Shown here: positions 10,803 through 19,273 of the stretch, one piece after another | How the letters are laid out: each line of letters starts with the position of its first letter | Position numbering within the stretch: the stretch's first letter is position 1 | Assembly (NCBI RefSeq): GCF_039532605.1 | Contig: NZ_BAAARY010000005.1 | Location: 186,001-250,000 of the forward strand | Origin: Pilimelia columellifera | Lineage (GTDB): Bacteria > Actinomycetota > Actinomycetes > Mycobacteriales > Micromonosporaceae | Length of the DNA stretch: 64,000 nucleotides | Direction of reading: 5' to 3' | Position numbers and translations under genes: made by a program | Notes under the pieces: generated by a model | Seen by the model: the letters and a program-made list of their open reading frames with translations, nothing else | What the model was told of the DNA's origin: nothing | Databases searched by the model: none

Positions 10803-12086
10803 ATGAAGATCTGTGTCGTCGCGCTCGGAAAGATCGGGCTGCCACTCGCTGTCCAGTTCGCCAGCAAGGGCCACACCGTCATCGGGGCGGACGTCTCCGA
10901 GCCGGTGGTGAGCCTGGTCAACGACGGGGCGATCCCGTTCCCCGGCGAGACCGACCTGGACCTCAAGCTCAAACAGGTCGTCACCTCCGGCCATCTCAAG
11001 GCCACCACCGACACCGCCGCCGCGGTCGCCGCATCCGAGGCCGTCGTGGTCGTCGTCCCGTTGTTCGTCGACGGCGACGGCGTCCCGGACTTCGCCTGGA
11101 TGGACGCCGCCACCGAGGCCATCGCCCGCGGTCTCAAGCCAGGCACCCTGGTCAGCTACGAGACCACCCTGCCGGTGGGCACCACCCGGGACCGCTGGGC
11201 GCCGATGCTCGAACAGGGCTCGGGACTCACCTGCGGCCAGGACTTCCACCTGGTGTTCAGCCCGGAGCGGGTGCTCACCGGACGGGTCTTCGCCGACCTG
11301 CGCCGCTACCCCAAGCTCGTCGGCGGGCTCGACCAGGCCGCCACCGCCCGCGGCCTGGAGTTCTACCGCCAGGTTCTCGACTTCGACGAACGCGCCGACC
11401 TGCCCCGCCCCAACGGCGTCTGGGACATGGGCAACGCCGAGGCGGCCGAGATGGCCAAGCTCGCCGAGACCACCTACCGCGACGTGAACATCGGGCTGGC
11501 CAACCAGTTCGCCCGGTTCGCCGACACCACCGGCATCGACATCACCACGGTGATCGAGGCCTGCAACAGCCAGCCGTACAGCCATATCCACAGCCCCGGC
11601 ATCGCGGTCGGCGGCCACTGCATTCCGGTCTATCCGCGGCTGTACCTGTGGAACGACCCCAACGCCTCGGTCGTCCGGTCCGCCCGGGAGGCCAACGCGG
11701 CGATGCCCGAGTACGCGATCCAGTTGCTGGCCGACGCCTACGGCGACCTGACCGGCGCCGAGGTGCTGGTGCTGGGCGCCTCGTACCGGGGCGGGGTGAA
11801 AGAGACGGCCTTCTCCGGCGTGTTCCCGACGGTGGCCGCGTTGCAGGCCCGCGGCGCCCAGCCGTACGTGTCGGACCCGATGTACACCCCCGACGAGCTG
11901 ACCGCGCTCGGGCTGCCCGCCTACACCGGTCAGCCGGTGTCGGCCGTGGTCGTGCAGGCTGACCACGCCGAGTACCGCACCCTGGGCGTCAAGGACCTGC
12001 CGGGCGTCCGGGTGGTCGTGGACGGCCGTCGGGTCACCGACCCGCAGCGGTGGGAGGGCGTGCGTCGCGAGGTCATCGGCGGCTGA
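10803..12086 (+). CDS. Nucleotide-sugar 6-dehydrogenase (UDP-GlcNAc/UDP-ManNAc dehydrogenase family, WbpA/WecC-like)
   Basis: This enzyme oxidises C6 of a UDP-hexosamine to the uronic acid in two NAD-dependent steps. The 427 residues show the NAD-binding start MKICVVALGKIGLPLA (the first Gly of the usual GxGxxG is Ala), the ETTLPVGTT loop, the central SPERV motif and the NAEAAEMAKLAETTYRDVNI helix. The catalytic cysteine lies in VGGHCIPVYP. The RBS is GAGGAGG. With the oxidoreductase, aminotransferase, acetyltransferase and epimerase elsewhere in the island it would supply UDP-GlcNAcA for diaminomannuronate synthesis. UDP-ManNAcA formation is the alternative. A strong terminator follows. Confidence 0.85.
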   Translation: MKICVVALGKIGLPLAVQFASKGHTVIGADVSEPVVSLVNDGAIPFPGETDLDLKLKQVVTSGHLKATTDTAAAVAASEAVVVVVPLFVDGDGVPDFAWMDAATEAIARGLKPGTLVSYETTLPVGTTRDRWAPMLEQGSGLTCGQDFHLVFSPERVLTGRVFADLRRYPKLVGGLDQAATARGLEFYRQVLDFDERADLPRPNGVWDMGNAEAAEMAKLAETTYRDVNIGLANQFARFADTTGIDITTVIEACNSQPYSHIHSPGIAVGGHCIPVYPRLYLWNDPNASVVRSAREANAAMPEYAIQLLADAYGDLTGAEVLVLGASYRGGVKETAFSGVFPTVAALQARGAQPYVSDPMYTPDELTALGLPAYTGQPVSAVVVQADHAEYRTLGVKDLPGVRVVVDGRRVTDPQRWEGVRREVIGG

Positions 12087-12103
12087 GCCTTCTGACAGTC
12101 GCA

Positions 12104-12138
12104 TGACGGGGCGGGGCCACTGCGGCCCCGCCCCGTCA
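12104..12138. terminator. Bidirectional terminator between the sugar dehydrogenase and the SpoIIE phosphatase
   Basis: A perfect 15-bp stem, TGACGGGGCGGGGCC with its reverse complement and loop ACTGC, sits 17 bp after the dehydrogenase stop. It overlaps the last 3 bp of the convergent phosphatase gene and can serve both transcripts. Confidence 0.85.
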
Positions 12139-13353
12139 CTGTGCGGTGGGGCGCCGGCCGACCAGCAGGACGGCGACGTCATCGGTGAGCGGGCCGCCGT
12201 TGCGGTCCTCCGCCTGACTGATCAACCAGTCCGGCAACGAACGCCGGTCGACATCTGCTGCGGCGGGGGAGTCCAGCAGCGCGCACAGCCCCTCAACGCC
12301 GAGACGCTCGCCGGCCTGCCCGCCGTGGCCCTCGATGAGGCCGTCGGTGAACAGCAACAGGGACCAGTCCTCCCCGGGCAGGCTGGCCGTCGCCGCCGGC
12401 GCGAGTTTCGGGACGACCCCCAGCAGGCGTCCGCCGGGCGAGGTCAGCGGACGGGCCGGGGCGCCTGGTCGTAGCAGGAGCGGCGGCGGGTGCCCGGCCA
12501 GGCGCAACGTCGCGGTGTGGGCGGTCAGGTCCAGGCGCACGGTGCCGATGGTCGCGAAGATCTCCGCGGCCCGGCGCTCGCTGATGAGCACCTGCTCGAC
12601 CGCGGGCAGCACGGTCGGCTCGGGCACCCCGGCCAGCACGAGCGCCCGCCAGGCCACCCGGAGCGCCACGCCAAGCGCCGCCTCCTCGACGCCGTGGCCG
12701 CACACATCGCCGATGAGCAGGTCGATCCGGTCCGGTCGGGTCTGCACCACGTCGAGGAAGTCGCCGCCGAGGACCCCGCGGTCGCGTCCCGAACGGTATC
12801 GCGAGCACACCTCGATCGCGTCGGAGGTGGCCAGCGGCTGGGGGAGCAGACCGCGTTCCAGCCGCCCGGACTCGGCCTGCCGTAGCTCCACCTCCTGAAG
12901 CCGCCGGGCATTGTCGTCGGCGCGTCGGCGTTCGACCGCGTAGCGCAGCGACCGGGCCAGCAGCACCCCGTCGGCCTGCCCTTTCACCAGGTAGTCCTGG
13001 GCGCCTTCGGCGAGCGCGGCCCGGCCGAGGTGGTCGTCGTGCCAACCGGTGAGGACGCACACGGCGGGCGCCCGCGGGGTGGAGAGGACCCGGCGCAGCG
13101 CGGGCAGGCCCCGGTCGTCGGGCAGGTCGAGGTCGAGCAGGACGCAGTCCACGCCGCCGATGAGCGGCAACGCCTCAGCCATGCTGGCGGCCACGATGAG
13201 GTGGATCGCCGTCTCGGGCCGGCCGAGCAGCATGCGTTTGCGTAGCACGTCCCGTTCGTCGTCCTCGACGAGCAGGACCCGCAGCGGCTCGATGTCGGTG
13301 GTGGACCGGCCGGCGCCGGGCGCCTGCGAGGTCGGCGGGGCCGTGGTGGTCAC
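12136..13353 (-). CDS. Response regulator with C-terminal PP2C/SpoIIE-type phosphatase
   Basis: A 405-residue signalling protein. The N-terminal receiver (about 23-140) has the acidic pair VEDDE, the phosphoacceptor Asp in VLLDLDLPDD (D74), the TGW switch position and the K of VKGQ. A coiled linker follows, then a PP2C/SpoIIE phosphatase domain (ERGLLPQPL, VLGGDFLDV, IGDVCGHGVEEAALG, LLLFTDGL). Such RsbU-like proteins dephosphorylate anti-sigma-antagonists in partner switching, with output set by receiver phosphorylation. It overlaps the upstream phosphatase gene by 4 bp (GTGA), so the two are coupled. The cognate kinase is not in the window. Confidence 0.88.
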   Translation of the reverse strand: MTTTAPPTSQAPGAGRSTTDIEPLRVLLVEDDERDVLRKRMLLGRPETAIHLIVAASMAEALPLIGGVDCVLLDLDLPDDRGLPALRRVLSTPRAPAVCVLTGWHDDHLGRAALAEGAQDYLVKGQADGVLLARSLRYAVERRRADDNARRLQEVELRQAESGRLERGLLPQPLATSDAIEVCSRYRSGRDRGVLGGDFLDVVQTRPDRIDLLIGDVCGHGVEEAALGVALRVAWRALVLAGVPEPTVLPAVEQVLISERRAAEIFATIGTVRLDLTAHTATLRLAGHPPPLLLRPGAPARPLTSPGGRLLGVVPKLAPAATASLPGEDWSLLLFTDGLIEGHGGQAGERLGVEGLCALLDSPAAADVDRRSLPDWLISQAEDRNGGPLTDDVAVLLVGRRPTAQ

Positions 13354-14519
13354 CGCCGCGCTCCGCGTTGTGGGCCGTGCCAGTCGAAACAGGTCACCAC
13401 GGCGTCGTCGTCGAGCGGGGACCGTCCGAAGTAGGTCAGCAGGTCGCTGAGGATGGTGCGGACGGTGTCGAGCGCCGAGCTGTTGCGGGACCGGCGCAAG
13501 GCGTGCCGCATCGCCCGTTCGGAGTAGCGCACCCCGGCGCCGTCGGTGAGGTCGGTGGCGCCGTCGCTGAGGACGATGAGCCGGTCGCCGGGGAGCAGCC
13601 GCAGCCGCTGCTCGGTGTACTCGGTGTCATCGAAGGCCCCCAGCGGGGGCTGTCGGCGCAGGCTGACCGGGGCGACGTCGTCGCCGGTGAGGCGCAGCAC
13701 CATGGGCGAGCCGGCGTCGACCATGCTCACCTCGCCGGTGCTGAGCGTGACCTGGAGCAGCAGCGACGCGACGTTCATCTCGCCGCGGTGGCGCGAGTAC
13801 AGGGCCTGGTCGGCCAGCGACGCCTGCTCCGCCAGGCCCAGACCGGCGCGTCTGGCGTTGCGGAGGCCGTGGATGGCGACCGTGGTGAGCACCGCCGCTT
13901 CCAGTCCTTCGCCCATTCCATTGGTGACGGTGAAGGTGAACTCGTCGTCGTTGCGGGACCAGTCGAAGTTGTCGCCGCGGACGGCGTAGGCGGGCTCCAG
14001 TTGGCCGGCGAAGTCGAAGTCGTCGCGGCTGTGGCCGCGACCGGGCAGTAGCGACCACTGCATCTCGGAGGCGAGGGTGAGCCGGCGGACGCGGCGCAGC
14101 AGCACGTACCGGTCGGTGACCCGGTCGCAGGCGGCCAGCAGGTGGGCGAAGCCGTCAGTGAGCAGGAGCAGCCGGGCGGCGAGGGCGCTGTCGGGTGTTC
14201 CTGGCAGTGTCATCCTGAGGACGCCGAGCCGGTCGCCCCGGACCGAGACCGGCAGGTGCAGGCGCCAGCGGCCGTCCGCGTCCTCGGTGTCGTGGGGGCG
14301 CTGGCTCGTGAAACACGCGGCGGCCGGTCCCGCGCTCAGGCTTTCCTGGCCGTGGTCCGGCGCGAGGACCGGCATCAGGCAGACGAGCTGGTAGTCGGCG
14401 AGCAGAAGCTCGATCCCGGACGCGTCGAACTCGGTCCGCAGGCCATCGGCGAGGGCTTCGACGAGCAGGTGCGCCGGTGCGTTGATCATGTTTTGATTGA
14501 TGCGTAGCAGCGGGTCCAT
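13350..14519 (-). CDS. PP2C/SpoIIE-type phosphatase with N-terminal sensor region
   Basis: A 389-residue protein starting at MDPLLRINQNMINAPAHLL, chosen because GGAAGGA lies 7 bp upstream; the longer frame to 14621 lacks this. Residues 1-155 form a possible GAF-like sensor domain. A helical linker leads to the SpoIIE phosphatase (SEMQWSLLPGRG, then NGMGEGLEAAVLT, LRLLPGDRLIVLSDGATDL). The first metal-binding part of the phosphatase (ARGDNFDW region) departs from the usual GGDFYD, so its activity may be altered. It forms an overlapping pair with the receiver-phosphatase and is divergent from a MarR regulator 70 bp away. Confidence 0.82.
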   Translation of the reverse strand: MDPLLRINQNMINAPAHLLVEALADGLRTEFDASGIELLLADYQLVCLMPVLAPDHGQESLSAGPAAACFTSQRPHDTEDADGRWRLHLPVSVRGDRLGVLRMTLPGTPDSALAARLLLLTDGFAHLLAACDRVTDRYVLLRRVRRLTLASEMQWSLLPGRGHSRDDFDFAGQLEPAYAVRGDNFDWSRNDDEFTFTVTNGMGEGLEAAVLTTVAIHGLRNARRAGLGLAEQASLADQALYSRHRGEMNVASLLLQVTLSTGEVSMVDAGSPMVLRLTGDDVAPVSLRRQPPLGAFDDTEYTEQRLRLLPGDRLIVLSDGATDLTDGAGVRYSERAMRHALRRSRNSSALDTVRTILSDLLTYFGRSPLDDDAVVTCFDWHGPQRGARR

Positions 14520-14589
14520 GGCCTCATCCTTCCGGTCGGCGGGGCGCGGGGTCCGGTCTGGACGAGCCGGGGACGGGTGGAGGCAGCCG

Positions 14590-15069
14590 ATGACACGCCA
14601 GCGACTGGCTGACCCGACCACACCGGCGCCTGCCCCGGACGCTCATGGCGCCGGCGCCTCGGCCGTCGTCATCGCGGCGGGGGATCTGGACGAGGCGGTG
14701 GACCTGGTCCTGGCCTGCAGCGACGAGGCCCGTGAGCTGGCTGAACCACGGCTGTCGCACCTGCAACTCCAGGCATTGGTGATGATCGATCGCGGCGCCG
14801 GGCTGAATCTCGCCGGGCTGGCCGTGTCGCTGCACATCGGAGTGTCGTCGGCGAGCCGGCTGTGTGACCGCCTGGAGGCTGCTGGGCTGGTGGACCGTGA
14901 CCCGCGGGCCGGGAACCGACGTGAGGTGACGTTGGCGCTCACCGGCGACGGAAGTCGGCTGCTCGCACGGGTGCGGGACCACCGTCGGGCGGCTGTCCGG
15001 GCGGCGCTGGCGCGGCTGGTGGTCGACCAGGCGCCGGCCCGGCCGGCGCTGCGGTCGGTGCGGCCGTAG
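14590..15069 (+). CDS. MarR family transcriptional regulator
   Basis: A 159-residue winged-helix regulator. The start at ATG 14590 (MTRQRLADP) follows GTGGAGG; the open frame reaches back to 14497 over sequence without an RBS. The core reads LSHLQLQALVMIDRG, LAGLAVSLHIGVSSASRLCDRLEAAGLVDRD (recognition helix) and NRREVTLALTGDG, the MarR wing. It is divergent from the SpoIIE phosphatase gene, so it may control that pair and itself. The ligand is unknown. Confidence 0.82.
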   Translation: MTRQRLADPTTPAPAPDAHGAGASAVVIAAGDLDEAVDLVLACSDEARELAEPRLSHLQLQALVMIDRGAGLNLAGLAVSLHIGVSSASRLCDRLEAAGLVDRDPRAGNRREVTLALTGDGSRLLARVRDHRRAAVRAALARLVVDQAPARPALRSVRP

Positions 15070-15220
15070 CGTGGCTCTGGTCCGCGACTCGCGTTGACTC
15101 ACGGGCCGACCCCGCCCTTCTGAAGGCCTGCCATCGTCTGTCGTCGATCGCCTGCGGCGTGTGGTGGCCCGCCGAGCATACGCTTGCCATAGTGCAATAG
15201 TTGTGGATCGAGGGCAAATT

Positions 15221-15754
15221 TCAGGGGCGGACGGTGAGCCCGATGGGCGGCGTGGCCGGATCGCGGGAGACGACCTCGCCTTTCTCATCCACCCATCCCT
15301 TCGGCCGGGCCGGGTTGCCGGCCACGAGCTGGAACGGGGCCACGTCCTTGGTCACCACCGAACCGGCGGCGATCATGGCATATTCGCCGACGGTGATCCC
15401 GCAGACCAGCGTCGCGTTGGCGCCGATGGACGCGCCCCGCTTCACCAACGTCGGGGTGATCGTCCAGTCCGGGTTCTGCGCCCGCGGCCGGAAGTCGTTG
15501 GTGAACACCGCGCACGGTCCCACGAAGACCTCGTCCTCCAGCGTGACGCCCTGGTAGACCGAGACGTTGTTCTGGATCTTCACCCGGTCCCCGACGACCG
15601 CCTCGGCGTCGACGTAGACGTTGCGTCCGATGACGCAGCCGGCGCCGACGCGTGCCGAGGACCGCACATGCGCCAGGTGCCAGATCCTGGTCCCGGCGCC
15701 CACCTGCGCGCCGGCCTCCACGTCCGCGGTCGGGTGTACGAAGTCAGCGTTCAT
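15221..15754 (-). CDS. Left-handed beta-helix N-acetyltransferase, WbpD-like (UDP-2-acetamido-3-amino-glucuronate acetyltransferase)
   Basis: A 177-residue hexapeptide-repeat acetyltransferase. Most of the chain consists of turns of the type VHPTADVEAGAQVGAGTRIW and VGDRVKIQNNVSVYQGVTLE, giving the triangular beta-helix. The catalytic-loop segment FTNDFRPRA and the C-terminal AGNPARPKGWV match the WbpD/WlbB type, which acetylates the 3-amino group of UDP-GlcNAc3NA using acetyl-CoA. The start MNADFVHP follows a GGAG. It is the last gene of the permease-ATPase-acetyltransferase operon, so polymer building and export share one transcript and probably the TetR control. Confidence 0.85.
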   Translation of the reverse strand: MNADFVHPTADVEAGAQVGAGTRIWHLAHVRSSARVGAGCVIGRNVYVDAEAVVGDRVKIQNNVSVYQGVTLEDEVFVGPCAVFTNDFRPRAQNPDWTITPTLVKRGASIGANATLVCGITVGEYAMIAAGSVVTKDVAPFQLVAGNPARPKGWVDEKGEVVSRDPATPPIGLTVRP

Positions 15755-15792
15755 GGCTCCACTCTCCGTCGACGGTCGGGGCGCCCGACCGT

Positions 15793-16602
15793 TCACTTGC
15801 CGTTGACGAACTTCTCGTACTCGGGCACGACCTCGTCGGTCGGCCCGTCCATCTTGAGGACGCCGCCCTCCAGCCAGATCGACCGTTCGCAGGTGTCCCG
15901 GATCGAGCCGATGGAGTGGCTGACGAGGAACACGGTCCCCGCCTCGGCCCGCAGCTGCTTGACCCGGGCCTCGCTGCGCTTGCGGAAGCGGGCGTCGCCG
16001 GTGGCGAGGGCCTCGTCGATGAGCAGCACGTCGTGCTTCTTGGCGGCGGCGATGGAGAACCGGAGCCGGGCCGCCATGCCGGACGAGTAGGTGCTCATCG
16101 GCAGGGTGCTGAACTCGCCCCGCTGGTCGATGCCCGAGAACTCGATGATCTCCGGAGTGAGCTGGCGGACCTGCTCGGGGCTCATGCCCATCGCCAGGCA
16201 ACCCAGCGCGACGTTGCGCTCGCCGGACAGCGTGTTCATGAGCGCGGCGTTGACGCCCAGCAGCGACGGCTGGCCGAGGGTGTAGATGTGCCCCTGCTGG
16301 ACCGGCAGCAGGCCGGCGACGGCCCGCAGGATCGTCGACTTGCCGGAGCCGTTGGTGCCGATGAGGCCGATCGCCTCGCCCCGGTAGGCGGTGAAGCTGA
16401 TTCCTTTGATCGCGTGCACCGTCTTGACCTGGGTCGCGGGCTGGCCGCTGAGCATCCGCCGCAGCCCGGCCACCGGGCTCGACGATCCGGACGCCCGGCC
16501 ATGGATCTTGTAGACGACGTGGACGTCGTCGACGATCACGGTGGGGATGCGCTCGCCGCCGAGGGTGGTGGAGGCGACGGTCTCTCGGGGGGTCTCAACC
16601 AC
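15793..16602 (-). CDS. Polysaccharide ABC exporter, ATP-binding subunit (TagH/Wzt type)
   Basis: The ATPase of an ABC-2 exporter that moves lipid-linked polysaccharide or teichoic-acid-like polymer across the membrane. Visible are VVYKIHG (typical of the subfamily), Walker A GTNGSGKST, the YSSGMAARLRF signature, Walker B VLLIDEAL and the H-loop VSHS. At 269 residues it lacks the C-terminal carbohydrate-binding domain of Wzt, resembling TagH/RfbE short forms. I prefer GTG 16602 as start because AGGAG stands 7 nt upstream; a GTG at 16623 adds 7 residues without an RBS. It overlaps the permease stop by 8 bp in GTGGTTGA. Confidence 0.9.
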   Translation of the reverse strand: MVETPRETVASTTLGGERIPTVIVDDVHVVYKIHGRASGSSSPVAGLRRMLSGQPATQVKTVHAIKGISFTAYRGEAIGLIGTNGSGKSTILRAVAGLLPVQQGHIYTLGQPSLLGVNAALMNTLSGERNVALGCLAMGMSPEQVRQLTPEIIEFSGIDQRGEFSTLPMSTYSSGMAARLRFSIAAAKKHDVLLIDEALATGDARFRKRSEARVKQLRAEAGTVFLVSHSIGSIRDTCERSIWLEGGVLKMDGPTDEVVPEYEKFVNGK

Positions 16603-17491
16603 GGCCGTACTCCTGTTCGCCACGCCAGAAGAAGAGGTAACCGCCGACGCCGACCAGCAGCGCCCAGCCGAGGCCCAGGGTCCAGAGCAGCCAGACCGGC
16701 GAGCCCAACGGGGCGGTCTCCATCAACGAGTGGCGCATGAGCTCGATGTAGATGAGCAGCGGGTTGGCCTTGAGGAGGGCCGACACCGCGTCGGGGATCT
16801 CCGGACTGTCGAAGAGGGCGACGCTGTAGAGCACCGCCGAACCGTACATCCAGGTCCGCAGGATGAACGGCATGATCTGTTTGAGGTCACGCATCCTGGC
16901 GCCGATCCGGGCCATCGCCAGGGCGAGTCCGGCGTTGAAGATCGACTGGAGCAGCAGCGCCGGCACGACCAGCAGCCACTCGAAACTGAGTGGCTCCCCG
17001 GTGAGCAGGACGATGGCCGCCAGGACGGCCATCGAGGCGATGATGTTCTGCAACTGCACCAGCGTGAGCGACAGCGGCAGGCTGGCCCGGGGGAAGTGCA
17101 GCGCCCGGATGAGGCCGAGGTTCCCGGCGATCGCCTGTAGTCCCGAGCTGACGGCGGTCTGGGTGAAGATGAAGACGAACAGCCCGGTGCACAGGTAGCC
17201 GATGAAGTTTGTCGGACGGCCCGGCGAATCGACGATCAGGCCGAAGATGAGGAAGTACACCGCGGCGTTGGTCAGTGGGGTGAGCACTTGCCACAGCCGG
17301 CCGAGCGCGGTGCTGCTGTACGAGGACGCCACCTTCGCGTTGGCGTAGGCGACGATGAAATGCCGGTACGCCCACAGCTGTCTGGTGTACCGCAGCAGAC
17401 CGGGCCGGGCGCCGGCGACGGTCAGGCCGTGCCGTGCGGCCAGCGCCGCGGATGATCCGACGTCCGGTTCGGCTATCGCCGGTTCGGCCAT
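16595..17491 (-). CDS. Polysaccharide ABC exporter, permease subunit (TagG/Wzm type)
   Basis: A 298-residue ABC-2 permease with six predicted membrane segments between about residue 70 and the C terminus. The amphipathic N-terminal stretch YRHFIVAYANAKVASSYSST and the PLTNAAVYFLIFGLIV segment are typical of TagG/Wzm. The late motif NPLLIYIELMRHSLM matches the conserved NPL..yie.fR signature. It is the first gene of the exporter operon. A CATAAT -10-like hexamer and the TetR-type operator lie 47-81 bp upstream of the start. The exported polymer is most likely the one built by the surrounding transferases. Confidence 0.9.
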   Translation of the reverse strand: MAEPAIAEPDVGSSAALAARHGLTVAGARPGLLRYTRQLWAYRHFIVAYANAKVASSYSSTALGRLWQVLTPLTNAAVYFLIFGLIVDSPGRPTNFIGYLCTGLFVFIFTQTAVSSGLQAIAGNLGLIRALHFPRASLPLSLTLVQLQNIIASMAVLAAIVLLTGEPLSFEWLLVVPALLLQSIFNAGLALAMARIGARMRDLKQIMPFILRTWMYGSAVLYSVALFDSPEIPDAVSALLKANPLLIYIELMRHSLMETAPLGSPVWLLWTLGLGWALLVGVGGYLFFWRGEQEYGRG

Positions 17492-17537
17492 GGGGGCGCT
17501 CCGATCTGGCTGGGGGGTGCGCGGGGGCTGCGTCGTG

Positions 17538-17572
17538 ATTATGCCCTACGTCGATACGGAACCGTAGCGTCG
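17538..17572 (-). promoter_or_regulatory. Exporter-operon promoter with TetR-type operator
   Basis: On the minus strand a near-consensus -10, CATAAT, lies at 17543-17538, 47 bp before the permease start. Immediately upstream, 17549-17572 is a 24-bp sequence that differs by one base from a sequence in front of the tetR gene at 21218-21241. Its core is the inverted repeat TACGG-AA-CCGTA, extended to CGATACGG-AA-CCGTAGCG with one mismatch. It would cover the spacer and -35 region of the CATAAT promoter, as expected for repression. The pairing with the TetR protein is inferred from the shared site. Confidence 0.7.
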
Positions 17573-17618
17573 AGGGTCAACTGCTGCCGCAGGGCATAAC
17601 GATCGCCGGAGCGACCAC

Positions 17619-19127
17619 TCACACATCCGTCGCAGGCAGCAGCAGCCGGTCGAACTCCGGGGCGACAACCGGCCAGTTCCAGGTCGCCACCGCCAGCGCC
17701 TGCGCCGCCGCTCCAGCGGCCCGCCAGACTCGCTCATCGGCGGTGAGCGCCGCGATCCGATCGGCCGCCCCCCGTGGGTCGTCCACCACCCAGTCGGCCG
17801 GGAAGAGGCTCCGGGCCCCGGTGCTCCGACCGGCGAAGAACGGCCAGTCGCGGACCACCGGCACGGCGCCGCTGGCCGCCCCCTCGACGAGCGCGCAGTG
17901 GAAACTCTCCCGAACCGAGCTGCTGAGGATGACGCCGATTCCGCGAAGTGTCCCCGGCACGTCCGCGGTGTGTTCACGCCTGTCGACAGCGTCGGCGCCG
18001 AGGGCGTCGATGTCCGCGTCGAGACCCTCGCGGTAGCGACGCGCCACCGGTCCGGCTTTCGTGCTGATCTCGCCGCCCACGAGAGCGAGCCGGTAGCGCG
18101 GGTCGATCCTGCGCAGCTCGGCCAGCACCGCCACCGCCCAGCGCGGGTCCTTCGCGACGCTGCTGACGCCGATCACCCCCACGGTGAACCGGGCATCGGC
18201 CGGCTTGTCGCCGGCGAATCCGGTCAGGCTCATGGCGTTGGGCGCCACGTGGAGTCGGGGCGCCGACCCGGCGGTCAGGCGCGGATCGACGGAGATCGCC
18301 AGGTCCCGCAGGTGTTCGGAGACGAAGACCAGCTCATCGACCCGGGACAGGTCCATGAGCTGCGGCCAGACCGTGAAGATCTCGAAGCTGTGCAGCCGGG
18401 CCACGACGCGGGTGGCGCCCGGGTCGATCAGGGTGAGCGTCGCGGCGGCCAGGACGCACCAGTCGACGAAGACGGTGTCAGCCCAGTCCAGGTGCGGCTG
18501 GAGCCACTGGCGGACGGCGTCGCCGTACTCGTCGGCGCCGCCGAGCCGGTGCTCCATCACCGTGACCGCTCCCACCAGCAGCCCGGCGGCCGCGGGGTCC
18601 TCGGCCAGGTGCGCGTACCGCAGCTCCACCCCGGGGTGCTCGGCGTAGCGCTCGCGAATCTCGCGCAGAAAGTGCGGGTTCCCGTTGGTGAGGACGAGCA
18701 GCCGCAGCGGTCGGTCGGCCGGGGGGTCGGTGGCGGGCACGGCGCGTCCACGGGCGGCGGTCAGCTGATTCACGGTGGCCGACTGCCGCCACCGTGCCAG
18801 GAAGGTGGCCGGATCGCTGGCGAGCGGCGAATGCAGCGAGTCGAAATGGATGGCGCGGTGGAAGAGCAGGCGGGCGGCGTCGTTGACGGCCTCGGCCGCC
18901 TGACGGGTGGCGCCTGCCGCGTGCCAGTGGTCAGCCAGGTCGAGTTGGGATGCCGCCACCGTCGTCAGGTCCGCCGGAATCCGCCCGCGGGCCAGCTCCG
19001 CGAACGCTCGGTCGCTCAGCTCACGCGCCCGTCGTGCCAACGCCCGACTCCGCCAGCTACCGATGGGCCGGAAGGAGAGCGACCGCCATCCTCGCTGGAT
19101 GGTCGCCTGGCCGTCGCGTTTTCTCAC
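17619..19127 (-). CDS. Glycosyltransferase (GT-B, group 1-like), paralogue of the C-terminal part of the 28785-30908 protein
   Basis: A 502-residue transferase. The N-terminal helical region (AELARGRIPADL, LLFHRAIHFDSLHSPL) is followed by a GT-B domain with LLVLTNGNPHFLREIR, DTVFVDWC, RLHSFEIFTVWP, FVSEHLRDLAI, VAPNAMSL, VGVIGVSSVAKDPRW and the C-terminal ESFHCALVEGAASGAVPVVRDWPFF. Nearly every one of these blocks recurs in the protein encoded at 28785-30908, which carries an additional N-terminal domain missing here. GTG start, no strong RBS. The sugar donor is unknown. It is divergent from the glycosyltransferase gene at 19274. Confidence 0.82.
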   Translation of the reverse strand: MRKRDGQATIQRGWRSLSFRPIGSWRSRALARRARELSDRAFAELARGRIPADLTTVAASQLDLADHWHAAGATRQAAEAVNDAARLLFHRAIHFDSLHSPLASDPATFLARWRQSATVNQLTAARGRAVPATDPPADRPLRLLVLTNGNPHFLREIRERYAEHPGVELRYAHLAEDPAAAGLLVGAVTVMEHRLGGADEYGDAVRQWLQPHLDWADTVFVDWCVLAAATLTLIDPGATRVVARLHSFEIFTVWPQLMDLSRVDELVFVSEHLRDLAISVDPRLTAGSAPRLHVAPNAMSLTGFAGDKPADARFTVGVIGVSSVAKDPRWAVAVLAELRRIDPRYRLALVGGEISTKAGPVARRYREGLDADIDALGADAVDRREHTADVPGTLRGIGVILSSSVRESFHCALVEGAASGAVPVVRDWPFFAGRSTGARSLFPADWVVDDPRGAADRIAALTADERVWRAAGAAAQALAVATWNWPVVAPEFDRLLLPATDV

Positions 19128-19273
19128 GGCGTCAACCTAGGGGATGTGGGCCCGATGGGGAAAGCACGTCAGACTCGGACCTGTTCTGTCACCTTCGATA
19201 CAATGAGCCACATCGTTCCTGGCTGAATGCCCGATAATGCTCCGGTTTATTCCGATTTGAACTAAGGCTGCAG
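19128..19273. promoter_or_regulatory. Divergent promoter region of two glycosyltransferase genes
   Basis: The 146 bp between the GTG of the left gene and the ATG of the right gene is AT-richer than its flanks. It contains a GATAAT hexamer at 19233-19238, a plausible -10 for the rightward gene, and TGCCCGATA just ahead of it. No good -35 is seen at 17 bp. It must promote transcription in both directions. Confidence 0.45.

Noticed and set aside
10428..12182. 584-codon minus-strand frame opposite the sugar dehydrogenase
   Set aside because: Shadow of the dehydrogenase and GT2 genes; runs through their conserved motifs and has no family similarity.
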